The notes beneath the pieces were generated by a model that saw nothing but the letters and a program-made list of their open reading frames with translations, made no database searches and was not told where the DNA came from. The translations under genes were made by a program, and so were the position numbers. Positions 1-7,559 of a stretch of 21,854 nucleotides of DNA are shown one piece after another (position 1 is the first letter of the stretch; the number at the start of each line of letters is the position of its first letter). Source of the DNA: Flavobacteriales bacterium (GTDB taxonomy: Bacteria; Bacteroidota; Bacteroidia; Flavobacteriales; BACL11); the NCBI GenBank assembly GCA_018675825.1, contig JABGXK010000063.1:1-21854 (forward strand), in the 5' to 3' direction.

Positions 1-1250
1 CCTACTGTTTCATTTGTAGCTTCATCGATTATAATGATACTTCCAGTATTTCTATTTCGGTTATATTTATCAAAAAACAATGGTTTTGTTGTTTTTAATG
101 CTATCCTTCCTATATCATTTAAACCGATATTTTTTGCTTCTTCAATTCTGTGAAGTGTATTAATATCTATTTTGTATTTTATATCTTTTATTATGCATCT
201 TGCTGTTTGACTAGTGTGACGAATTGTATATTTTCCTTTTAATAAAAGAGGTTTTGCATGCATCCAACATATCATTACATCTATTTCTTGTGAAAAATTA
301 GGTTGATTATTCTCTCTAACTAGCATGTCCCCTCTGCTAATATCAATATTGTCTTCTAAAGTAATGCAAACTGACATAGGAGCAAATGCTTCATTAATCT
401 CTTCTTTATAAGTATCAATAGATTTGATTTTAGTATTTAAACCAGATGGCAGTACTTTTATACTATCTCCAGCTTTAAAAACTCCCCCCTCAACTCTTCC
501 GGCATATCCTCTGTAATCCGGGAATTCTTTTGATTGTGGTCTAATCACATATTGCACCGGGAATCTACAATCTATATGGTTTTGATCACTCCCAATATGG
601 ACATTCTCAAGAAGATGCATCAGGGTTGACCCTTCATACCATGACATGCTATTTGATCTATCAACAACATTATCTCCATTTAATGCGCTTATTGGAATAA
701 AGTGAACATCTTTTATTTCAAGTTTTGAAGCAAATACCTCAAATTCAGATTTAATGTTATTAAATTTTTCTTTGCTATAATCAACAAGATCCATTTTATT
801 AATACATACAGCAACATGTGGAATTTGTAATAATGAGGCGATAAAAGCATGGCGTTTTGTTTGCTCAATTACCCCATGTCTTACATCAATTAATAATATA
901 GCAAGATTTGCAGTAGATGCTCCTGTAACCATATTTCTTGTGTATTGGATATGTCCAGGAGTATCAGCAATTATAAATTTTCTTTTGGGTGTTGCGAAAT
1001 ATCTATATGCTACATCAATTGTGATGCCCTGCTCTCTTTCTGATCTTAATCCATCCGTTAGAAGTGCAAGATTAATTTCTGTTTCTCCTCTTTGTTTACT
1101 TGTTTCTTTTAGTAATTCTAATTGATCCTCAAATATAGCTTTGCTATCATATAATAATCTTCCAATTAGCGTGCTTTTCCCATCATCAACACTTCCAGCT
1201 GTTGTGAAGCGAAGCAGTTCCATATCTAAATAACCTTTTTCTTTACTCAT
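1..1250 (-). CDS. cysN: Sulfate adenylyltransferase large subunit CysN (C-terminus cut by window edge)
   Basis: GTPase subunit of the CysDN ATP sulfurylase; it couples GTP hydrolysis to formation of adenosine 5'-phosphosulfate (APS) from sulfate and ATP in the cytoplasm. Reading the minus strand from the ATG at 1250 gives an uninterrupted frame to the window edge (416 codons). It carries the translation-GTPase motifs GSVDDGKST (residues 19-27), DTPGH (96-100) and NKMD (151-154), followed by the beta-barrel domain. The visible end, IIIIDEATNETV, matches the usual C-terminus of stand-alone CysN, so probably only a handful of residues are missing. There is no room before that point for a fused CysC domain, which fits the separate cysC nearby. 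It starts 9 bp after cysD, so the three cys genes form one operon. The start is the first ATG in frame; no clear Shine-Dalgarno is seen, which is usual for Bacteroidota. Confidence 0.95.
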   Translation of the reverse strand, partial: MSKEKGYLDMELLRFTTAGSVDDGKSTLIGRLLYDSKAIFEDQLELLKETSKQRGETEINLALLTDGLRSEREQGITIDVAYRYFATPKRKFIIADTPGHIQYTRNMVTGASTANLAILLIDVRHGVIEQTKRHAFIASLLQIPHVAVCINKMDLVDYSKEKFNNIKSEFEVFASKLEIKDVHFIPISALNGDNVVDRSNSMSWYEGSTLMHLLENVHIGSDQNHIDCRFPVQYVIRPQSKEFPDYRGYAGRVEGGVFKAGDSIKVLPSGLNTKIKSIDTYKEEINEAFAPMSVCITLEDNIDISRGDMLVRENNQPNFSQEIDVMICWMHAKPLLLKGKYTIRHTSQTARCIIKDIKYKIDINTLHRIEEAKNIGLNDIGRIALKTTKPLFFDKYNRNRNTGSIIIIDEATNETV

Positions 1251-1259
1251 TTGTTTTTT

Positions 1260-2165
1260 TTAAAAATAACCTTCTTTTTTTCTATCTTCCATTGCAGCTT
1301 CTGATCTTTTATCATCTGCTCTTCCACCTCTTTCTGTTATCCTTGTTGCGGCAACTTCAGCAATAATTTCTTCTAATGATGAAGATTTAGATTCAGATAC
1401 TCCTGTGCATGTCATATCTCCAATTGTTCTACATCTTACAGTTTTTTCCTCCCATCTTTCATTCTCTTTTAATTTAATGTAATCACACTTAGCAAGAAGG
1501 ACTCCATTTCTTTTAACAACCTCTCTATTATGTGAGAAATATAATGAAGGCAATTCAATTCTTTCATGAAGTATATATTGCCACACATCCATTTCTGTCC
1601 AGTTAGATATTGGGAAAACTCTAAAGTGCTCTCCATTATTTTTCTTTCCATTAAATAAATTCCAAAGTTCTGGTCTTTGATTTTTTGGATCCCATTGGCC
1701 AAATTCATCTCTATGTGAAAAAAATCTTTCTTTAGCTCTTGCTTTTTCTTCATCTCTTCTAGCTCCCCCTAGAGCACAATCATATTTTCCTTCTTCTAGA
1801 CTTTCAAGAAGTGTTATAGTTTGAAGGCCATTTCTAGAAGCATTAATTCCTTTTTCTTCGATTGCTATTCCACTATCTATAGAGTCTTGAACGTATTTGA
1901 CAATTAAAGTCTCTCCAGTTTTTTTCATTAGACTATCTCTATATAAAATTGTTTCAGGAAAATTATGTCCAGTATCTATATGCATTAAAGGGAATGGTAT
2001 TTTTGCAGGGTAAAATGCTTTTCTTGCCAGATAGAACATAATAATTGAATCTTTACCACCAGAAAAAAGCATGACAGGTTTTTCAAATTGAGAGGCAACT
2101 TCTCTTAAAATAAAGATTGCTTCAGATTCTAATTCTTCAAGATGTGTTAGATTGTAAGATTGCAT
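1260..2165 (-). CDS. cysD: Sulfate adenylyltransferase small subunit CysD
   Basis: Catalytic subunit of ATP sulfurylase; it adenylylates sulfate to APS together with CysN. The 301-residue length is normal for the family. The PP-loop ATP-pyrophosphatase motif SGGKDS lies at residues 35-40. Further family blocks follow: GARRDEEKARAKER in the middle, the CRTIGDMTCTGV block in the C-terminal third, and the ERGGRADDKRSEAAMEDRKK block ending in GYF, close to the canonical CysD tail. Its ATG lies one base after the cysC stop, and cysN follows after 9 bp, so cysC-cysD-cysN are very likely co-transcribed. No cysH or sulfite reductase gene is visible beside it. With the sulfotransferases downstream of the divergent promoter, this suggests that the APS made here serves sulfation at least as much as cysteine synthesis. 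That last point is inference. Confidence 0.97.
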   Translation of the reverse strand: MQSYNLTHLEELESEAIFILREVASQFEKPVMLFSGGKDSIIMFYLARKAFYPAKIPFPLMHIDTGHNFPETILYRDSLMKKTGETLIVKYVQDSIDSGIAIEEKGINASRNGLQTITLLESLEEGKYDCALGGARRDEEKARAKERFFSHRDEFGQWDPKNQRPELWNLFNGKKNNGEHFRVFPISNWTEMDVWQYILHERIELPSLYFSHNREVVKRNGVLLAKCDYIKLKENERWEEKTVRCRTIGDMTCTGVSESKSSSLEEIIAEVAATRITERGGRADDKRSEAAMEDRKKEGYF

Positions 2166-2166
2166 T

Positions 2167-2775
2167 TTATTTATATTGTATTTTTGGAAGGATAGCTTTG
2201 ATTAATTGAGTAGCTGATTCATCAATAGATCTGTTACTAGTATTAATGTTTATATATGTATCATCTGGAATTTCAAATTTTGATGATATCCCAGTAAAGT
2301 TTTCTATTATTCCTTGTCGAGCTTTTTTGTATAATCCCTTTGTATCTCTTTTTTCACATGTATCTAGATCTGTATTTATAAATACCCCTATAAAATTTTC
2401 TTTACCTATAATTTCTTTAGCTTTTTGGCGGATTTTATTTGAAGGGCTTATAAAACAATTAATAGTTATCACACCACAATTAACAAATAACTTTGAAACT
2501 TCAGAAATCCTTCTAATATTTTCTAATCTATCTGTAGCTGAAAATGACAGGTTATTACTTATTCCAATTCGTATATTGTCTCCGTCTAAGATTTGAACAA
2601 GATACCCCTTATTAAATAGGATCTTTTCAATTTCAATAGCTATAGTTGTCTTTCCAGAACCAGATAAGCCAGTCAACCAAATAGCCTTAGCTTTTTGATT
2701 TAGTTGTTTTTCCTTATATTCTTTAGAGATGATACTATTGAAAACTGGAAATATATTATTATTGCTATTATTCAT
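2167..2775 (-). CDS. cysC: Adenylylsulfate kinase CysC
   Basis: Phosphorylates APS to PAPS, the universal sulfate donor of sulfotransferases. The Walker A motif GLSGSGKTT is at residues 36-44 and the APS-binding DGDN segment at 63-66. The family blocks SATDRLENIRR, the FISP segment that holds the phosphate-handling serine, and GLYKKARQG with NFTGI are all present. I place the start at the ATG at 2775 (202 residues). A TTG codon at 2784 is in frame but would add only three residues ahead of an Asn-rich N-terminus. It is first in the cysC-cysD-cysN run, one base ahead of cysD, and is transcribed divergently from the deoC-like/cysQ/polysaccharide run. A dedicated APS kinase beside four sulfotransferases is the main evidence that this locus makes a sulfated product. 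Confidence 0.95.
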   Translation of the reverse strand: MNNSNNNIFPVFNSIISKEYKEKQLNQKAKAIWLTGLSGSGKTTIAIEIEKILFNKGYLVQILDGDNIRIGISNNLSFSATDRLENIRRISEVSKLFVNCGVITINCFISPSNKIRQKAKEIIGKENFIGVFINTDLDTCEKRDTKGLYKKARQGIIENFTGISSKFEIPDDTYININTSNRSIDESATQLIKAILPKIQYK

Positions 2776-2813
2776 ATTATGCAAATAACGGAAAATTTGT
2801 TAAATTTAAAAGA

Positions 2814-2842
2814 TTGTTAAACTGAATATTTAACTAGATTTG
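2814..2842 (+). promoter_or_regulatory. Bacteroidota-type promoter for the deoC-like/cysQ/polysaccharide operon
   Basis: TTG at 2814-2816 and TAGATTTG at 2835-2842 are separated by 18 bases. This matches the Bacteroidota/Flavobacterium consensus TTG-N17-23-TAnnTTTG exactly. Transcription would begin near 2849, only about 9 bases before the ATG at 2858. The in-frame TTG at 2840 lies inside the -7 element and cannot be the start codon if this promoter is used. I found no equally good match on the minus strand for cysC. Confidence 0.55.
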
Positions 2843-2857
2843 TATACTTTGAAAATA

Positions 2858-3586
2858 ATGTCTGATAAACAAGTAAATATATCTAAGTATCTTGACTCCA
2901 CTTTTTTAAAGACTTCAGGTGAGTTAGGAGTATCAAATTCAGAACTTGAAATACTAGTTACTAATTTTATTAATGAAGCTATTGATTATGATTTTAAATG
3001 CATAATGATTAGACCAATATTTGTTTCTTTAGCTAAAAAAATAAAAGATGAAAGAAAATCTAAGATTAATGTAGGTACTGTAGTTGATTTCCCTCTAGGA
3101 AGTAACTCTCTACAGAGTAAGATTAAAGAAGCAGAAATTGCTATTAATGATGGGGTTAAAGAATTAGATTTTGTCTGTGATTATAATACTTTCAAAATGG
3201 GTAACTATACAATTTTTGATGAATCTATCTTTGAATGTACAAAATTTGCTTTAAGTCATAAAGTTATTGTTAAGTGGATTATTGAAACCGGTGCGCTTTC
3301 TAAAGTGGAGATTAAGCTAATCTCAGAACGGATCTATAATATTGTATTAGAAAATTTTCCAGAAAAAATCTTAAAAGTATTTATTAAAACATCAACTGGT
3401 TATTATGGAGGTTATGGCGCTACTATAATTGATGTTAAGGTCATAAAATCTGTTATTGGTAATATGCCTATTAAAGCTTCTGGGGGAGTATCAGATTTTG
3501 CTACTTGCCAAGAAATGATTAACCTTGGTGTATCTCGTATTGGCACATCTAAGGCCTTGAATATTTATCAAGAATATCATTCATGA
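2858..3586 (+). CDS. deoC: DeoC-like class I aldolase (deoxyribose-phosphate aldolase family)
   Basis: TIM-barrel, Schiff-base aldolase. Known DeoC interconverts 2-deoxyribose 5-phosphate with glyceraldehyde 3-phosphate and acetaldehyde. With the ATG at 2858 the protein has 242 residues. It keeps the likely Schiff-base lysine K177 (KTSTGY), the second active-site lysine K206 (KASGG) and the aspartate D104 (ELDFV). It also keeps GTVVDFPLG (residues 73-81) and the IETGALS block. The usual N-terminal DHTLLK reads DSTFLK, and ELDFVCDYN replaces the common DMVINIG-like stretch, so it is a divergent member. It heads the operon and its stop overlaps the cysQ start (ATGA). Its place between PAPS synthesis and PAP removal is unexplained. 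It could make or break a deoxy-sugar or other carbonyl compound for the polysaccharide, or simply be a catabolic DeoC. The family call is firm; the substrate is open. Confidence 0.85.
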   Translation: MSDKQVNISKYLDSTFLKTSGELGVSNSELEILVTNFINEAIDYDFKCIMIRPIFVSLAKKIKDERKSKINVGTVVDFPLGSNSLQSKIKEAEIAINDGVKELDFVCDYNTFKMGNYTIFDESIFECTKFALSHKVIVKWIIETGALSKVEIKLISERIYNIVLENFPEKILKVFIKTSTGYYGGYGATIIDVKVIKSVIGNMPIKASGGVSDFATCQEMINLGVSRIGTSKALNIYQEYHS

Positions 3587-4401
3587 ATTTTACTAATCTA
3601 CTTTTATTATCCATTAACGCATCTATAAGTGCTGGAAATGAAATCATGGATATTTACTCATCAGCTTTTATTGTTGAGAATAAAAAAGACAATTCTCCTT
3701 TAACTTTAGCTGACAGAAGATCAAATTCTTTTATAGAACAGGCTCTTCAAAATACAGGTATTCCATATCTAAGTGAGGAGGGAAAAGAAATTCCTTTTGA
3801 AAAACGAAAAAAATGGGAATATTTCTGGATGGTTGATCCATTAGATGGTACTAAAGAATTTGTTAAAAGAAATGGTGAGTTTACTGTTAATATTGCTTTG
3901 ATAAGAAAAAACCAGCCAATTATGGGTGTTATATATGTTCCTTGTTCTAAAGAATTGTATTATGCCTTAGAGGGTTTAGGATCTTTTAAAGTTAAGGTTA
4001 AAACAGGAAATAATATTAGTGATATTAATAGATTAATTAAGATATCACAGAAGCTACCTATTAATACTACTAAATCTAAATATATAATTGTTGGTTCAAG
4101 ATCTCATATGACAAAAGAAACTGAAGATTATTTTAAGTTAAAACAAGAACAAAATAATATTGTTGAGATTTTAGCTATAGGTTCTTCACTAAAAATTTGT
4201 ATGGTTGCTGAAGGTAAAGCTGATTCATATCCTAGATATGCCCCTACAATGGAATGGGATACCGCTGCAGGGCATGCTATTGCAAATATGTCAGGTTATA
4301 AAATTTTACAATATAACTCTACACAAGAGATAGAGTACAACAAAGAAAATTTATTAAATCCCTGGTTTTTAGTTGAGAAAAAATCTAATAATGATCAATA
4401 G
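3583..4401 (+). CDS. cysQ: 3'(2'),5'-bisphosphate nucleotidase CysQ
   Basis: Inositol-monophosphatase-fold, Mg-dependent phosphatase. Known CysQ converts 3'-phosphoadenosine 5'-phosphate (PAP), the by-product of every PAPS-dependent sulfotransfer, to AMP, relieving product inhibition. The 272-residue protein shows the metal-binding EE at 65-66, DPLDGTKEF starting at 85 and EWDTAAGHA at 224-232. The TKEF extension after DPLDG is typical of CysQ rather than inositol monophosphatase. Its ATG overlaps the deoC-like stop (ATGA at 3583-3586), and its end overlaps the flippase start by 11 bp. It is therefore translated from the same message as the sulfotransferases, which makes sense for a locus that generates much PAP. 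Confidence 0.93.
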   Translation: MNFTNLLLLSINASISAGNEIMDIYSSAFIVENKKDNSPLTLADRRSNSFIEQALQNTGIPYLSEEGKEIPFEKRKKWEYFWMVDPLDGTKEFVKRNGEFTVNIALIRKNQPIMGVIYVPCSKELYYALEGLGSFKVKVKTGNNISDINRLIKISQKLPINTTKSKYIIVGSRSHMTKETEDYFKLKQEQNNIVEILAIGSSLKICMVAEGKADSYPRYAPTMEWDTAAGHAIANMSGYKILQYNSTQEIEYNKENLLNPWFLVEKKSNNDQ

Positions 4402-5785
4402 AAGTTTTAAATATATATATAATAGAATTATAAGAAACTTTGATGATAAAGATTTTTTAGAGCTTTTTAGTAAAGGTGGATTAGCACTTCTCTTTAGAGT
4501 TGGAGGACAATTATTAGGATTTGTATTAACCTATGTTATTGCAACAATTTGTGGAGCTGATACTTTGGGGGATTATGTGATAGCTATAGTTATTCTTAAG
4601 ATTTTCACATTAATATCTAAGTTAGGGCTTGACACTGGATCTATTAAATATATAGCTGCTTATGCAGCTGAGAAAAGATATAGGAGTATTACATTATTTA
4701 GAAAAAAAGCAGTTGCTTTAATAGCCGTGATGTCTGTATTGTGTTCTTTTATAATGTATTTTGGATCAGATTATATTGCGCAGTTTATTACTGTAGAATC
4801 AGATCATATTAAAATTACATCTTTCTTTGTTTTACCAATGTCAATTTTTATTTTTCATTATCAAAACATGAGAGGACTCAAACTCATTGGTGGATACTCT
4901 TTTTTCTTTTGGATGTCACAATCATTATTTTCTTTAATTGCGATTTTAATTTTAACGAAATATATAAATTGTGTAGATGCACCATTATATGCTTATCTCA
5001 TTAGTCTTATCATTGTTTCAATATTATCTGTTTTAGTATTTACATATTTTTTCAGAGAGAGATTTAAAGTTTCAGAGGATACACAAATTAATAGTGATAA
5101 TGATAGTATTAAAGACATATTAAGAGTTTCATTACCACTAATGTTAGCTCAAGCAGTTCATTTTATAATGTCTTGGACAGATAAAATAATGCTTAGTATG
5201 CTTAATAGTCCAGATGTTACGACTGAATTTACTAATTCTTCTCAAGTTGGTGTATACCATACTGCATTTAGACTTTCAATGTTCGCTACAATTGGTCTTA
5301 TGGCTGTTAAAAGTATAGCTTCACCAAAATTCGCAGAACTATATAAAAAAAATGATATTAAATCATTAAAGAAAGTCACACAACAATCAACTAAATTAAT
5401 TTTTTGGACAACACTTCCTCTAGTAATTATTTTTGTCTTTTTTTCAGATTTTTTGATGGGGTTATTTGGAGAAGAATTTGAAAAAGGTGTTTTTGCATTT
5501 ATAGTTCTTTCATTAGGAAGGGTGGTAGTTTCATTTTCTGGAGCAGCAGGAAATTTATTGCAAATGTGCGGTAGACAAGTTGTTTTTATGAATGTTGCAA
5601 TTATAGGATCAATAATTAATATTATTTTAAATTTTACCTTAATACCTATTTATGGTATTAATGGATCCGCGATTGCTACTATGGTTAGTCTTATAGTTTT
5701 TAATTTTTTATTAGTTTACTTTGTGAAAAGAGAGTTTGGTTTCTATACGTTTTATATACCCTTTCTGAAATCTAATAAATTATGA
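4391..5785 (+). CDS. Wzx-type oligosaccharide flippase (MOP superfamily)
   Basis: Polytopic inner-membrane protein of 464 residues, with about 12-14 hydrophobic segments and short charged loops. It has the N-terminal pattern of the polysaccharide-synthesis branch of the MOP/MATE superfamily: KGGLALLFRVGGQLLGF, then a GADTLGDY loop. Wzx proteins flip undecaprenyl-pyrophosphate-linked repeat units across the inner membrane. The ATG at 4391 is preferred over an in-frame TTG at 4373, which would add six residues and deepen the overlap with cysQ. It ends in an ATGA overlap with the first sulfotransferase. A Wzy-like protein in the same operon supports a Wzx/Wzy-dependent pathway rather than an ABC-transporter or synthase route. 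Whether the cargo is already sulfated when flipped cannot be read from the sequence. Confidence 0.88.
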   Translation: MINRSFKYIYNRIIRNFDDKDFLELFSKGGLALLFRVGGQLLGFVLTYVIATICGADTLGDYVIAIVILKIFTLISKLGLDTGSIKYIAAYAAEKRYRSITLFRKKAVALIAVMSVLCSFIMYFGSDYIAQFITVESDHIKITSFFVLPMSIFIFHYQNMRGLKLIGGYSFFFWMSQSLFSLIAILILTKYINCVDAPLYAYLISLIIVSILSVLVFTYFFRERFKVSEDTQINSDNDSIKDILRVSLPLMLAQAVHFIMSWTDKIMLSMLNSPDVTTEFTNSSQVGVYHTAFRLSMFATIGLMAVKSIASPKFAELYKKNDIKSLKKVTQQSTKLIFWTTLPLVIIFVFFSDFLMGLFGEEFEKGVFAFIVLSLGRVVVSFSGAAGNLLQMCGRQVVFMNVAIIGSIINIILNFTLIPIYGINGSAIATMVSLIVFNFLLVYFVKREFGFYTFYIPFLKSNKL

Positions 5786-6672
5786 TTCTTCCAAATCTTT
5801 TAATTGTAGGAGCTGCAAAAAGCGGGACAACTTCTTTACATAATTATTTGAAGCAACATCCTGATATTTTTATGACAGATCATAAAGAACCTCATTTTTT
5901 AATTAATAACGAAATAGGCGTAAATAGAATTCCAAATGGAATCTCTAAGTATAAAGATTATTTAGCTCTTTTTAAGGATGCTAAAAACTATAAATATAGA
6001 GGTGAATCGAGTGCAATGTATTTACAATTTCCAGAGATATCTATAAAAAATATTAAAAAACACCTTGATGACAATGTTAGGATTATTATAATGTTAAGAA
6101 ACCCTATTGAAAGAGCTTTTTCAGGATATCAGCATGTTAAAAGGTATAATATGATGGAAAAGTTAGAATTTAGTGAAGCAATTGATGTATGTGAAAATCG
6201 ATATTTTACAAATACTAATTGCACTCCTTCTAGCAGGTATCTTAATATAGGGATGTATTATAATATGGTTAAGAAATTCCAGGAAAATTTTAGGAATAGA
6301 ACACATGTGATTATATATGATGATTTTATTGATGATACTCAAAAAGAATTATCTAATGTTTTCAATTTTCTTGATTTAAAGGAGATTTCAATAGATACTA
6401 ATCAAAAATTTATGGTTGGAGGTTGGCAATGGAAAAGCATTTTTTTTAAAAACCTCTTTACTAAAAAGGGTTGGATGAATAAATTTATAAGATTGATTTT
6501 TCCTTTTAATCGATTAAGAAGATCTTTAAGGAGACATTTAATCTCTTTATTTTCTTCCCCTGTTGAGGCAATGGATAATACAGCAAAATCTAAATTACAA
6601 GATTTTTATTATAATGATATTATAAGTCTGTCTAAACTTTTAGATAGAAATTTAAAATCTTGGCTACAATGA
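5782..6672 (+). CDS. PAPS-dependent sulfotransferase 1 (heparan-sulfotransferase-like)
   Basis: Cytosolic-type sulfotransferase of 296 residues with no signal peptide or membrane anchor. The 5'-phosphosulfate-binding loop AAKSGTTSL is at 11-19. KEPHF is at 35-39; in eukaryotic heparan sulfotransferases of this fold the glutamate at this point acts as base, making E36 the probable catalytic residue. GESS is at 74-77 and the 3'-phosphate-binding strand/helix LRNPIERAFS at 105-114. It would move sulfate from PAPS to a hydroxyl or amino group of a sugar. Its start overlaps the flippase stop (ATGA), and its stop overlaps the start of sulfotransferase 2 in the same way. The similar N-terminus of the next gene points to an old tandem duplication. 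The acceptor sugar and position are unknown. Confidence 0.92.
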   Translation: MILPNLLIVGAAKSGTTSLHNYLKQHPDIFMTDHKEPHFLINNEIGVNRIPNGISKYKDYLALFKDAKNYKYRGESSAMYLQFPEISIKNIKKHLDDNVRIIIMLRNPIERAFSGYQHVKRYNMMEKLEFSEAIDVCENRYFTNTNCTPSSRYLNIGMYYNMVKKFQENFRNRTHVIIYDDFIDDTQKELSNVFNFLDLKEISIDTNQKFMVGGWQWKSIFFKNLFTKKGWMNKFIRLIFPFNRLRRSLRRHLISLFSSPVEAMDNTAKSKLQDFYYNDIISLSKLLDRNLKSWLQ

Positions 6673-7559
6673 ATCTTCCTAATTTCATGGTTATTGGCGC
6701 CGCTAAATCTGCAACCACAACACTGTACAATATTTTAAAACAGCATGATGCTATCTTTACTCCAACATTTAAAGAGCCTCATTTTTTTAATATTGACAAA
6801 AACTTTAATAAAGGCTTAGCATGGTATAATAAAACTTATTATAGTAAGGCTAATCATCATAAAGCTATTTTTGACTTTACACCTACATACCTATACTCAT
6901 CTAATTGTGCAGAAAGAATTTATAAGAATCTTGGATCTGAAATGAAATTTATTATAGTTTTAAGAAATCCTGTTGATAGAGCATATTCCCATTATTTGCA
7001 TTCTAAACGTGATGGGCATGAGAATTCTGATTTTAAGAGTGCAATCTCAAATGAAAAAAATAGAATTGAGATATCTAGAAAGAATAAAGATCTTTTATCT
7101 GAACTTAGGTATTCGTATTTAGCACAAGGAAAATATTGTGATATGATTAGCACTTATTTGAAGTATTATCCTTTAAATAATTTCTTAATTATTAATTTTG
7201 AATCGGAAATAGTTAATAATTTAGCGATAACAATAGCGAAAATATCAAAATTTTTAGATCTTGATTTATCAAATCTAGAATTAAATTTTCATAGTAATAA
7301 GAGTGGAAAATCACGATTTTCTTTTATTCAAAAATTGATGCTTAAAAATAGTTTTTTACGCGAAATAGTTAAGTTTTTCTTCTCACCTTTAAATAGGCAG
7401 ATTATACGTAATAAAATTAAGAACTTGAATAAAGTAGATTATTCTTTTGTTCCTTTATCAGAAGAATTAAAGAAGGATTTATTTAAAAAATATTTTATGA
7501 AAGATGTTCTTAAACTAGAAAAATTAATAGGTAAAAGTATGAATTGGGATAGCTTATGA
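6669..7559 (+). CDS. PAPS-dependent sulfotransferase 2
   Basis: 296-residue sulfotransferase of the same type as its upstream neighbour. The 5'-phosphosulfate loop reads AAKSATTTL at 11-19, with Ala in place of the usual Gly at position 15. This variant occurs in the family and keeps the Lys, Ser and Thr contacts. KEPHFF is at 35-40 (candidate base E36), DFTPTYLY replaces the GESS-type segment at 69-76, and LRNPVDRAYS forms the 3'-phosphate site at 98-107. The ATG at 6669 overlaps the previous stop (ATGA); an in-frame TTG at 6660 is less likely. The downstream Wzy-like gene also starts on an ATGA overlap. The DFTPTY segment and different C-terminal half suggest an acceptor different from that of sulfotransferase 1. 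Confidence 0.91.
   Translation: MNLPNFMVIGAAKSATTTLYNILKQHDAIFTPTFKEPHFFNIDKNFNKGLAWYNKTYYSKANHHKAIFDFTPTYLYSSNCAERIYKNLGSEMKFIIVLRNPVDRAYSHYLHSKRDGHENSDFKSAISNEKNRIEISRKNKDLLSELRYSYLAQGKYCDMISTYLKYYPLNNFLIINFESEIVNNLAITIAKISKFLDLDLSNLELNFHSNKSGKSRFSFIQKLMLKNSFLREIVKFFFSPLNRQIIRNKIKNLNKVDYSFVPLSEELKKDLFKKYFMKDVLKLEKLIGKSMNWDSL

Noticed and set aside
940..1125. Short plus-strand reading frame inside cysN
   Set aside because: It lies antisense within the conserved GTPase domain of cysN, and its translation resembles no protein.
1469..1753. Minus-strand frame of 94 codons inside cysD
   Set aside because: Same strand but wrong frame relative to the well-conserved CysD reading; low-complexity Lys/Glu-rich translation.
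2246..2596. Plus-strand frame of 116 codons opposite cysC
   Set aside because: Antisense shadow of a conserved APS kinase; no motif or start signal of its own.
2776..2813. Promoter for cysC on the minus strand
   Set aside because: The nearest candidate, TTATTTG at 2788-2782, misses the TA of the -7 element and almost touches the start codon; not listed as a feature.
2840..2857. TTG start for the deoC-like gene
   Set aside because: It overlaps the TAGATTTG promoter element, and the ATG at 2858 gives the normal family N-terminus.
4373..4390. TTG start for the flippase
   Set aside because: Would add six residues and extend the overlap with cysQ; the ATG at 4391 is the simpler choice.
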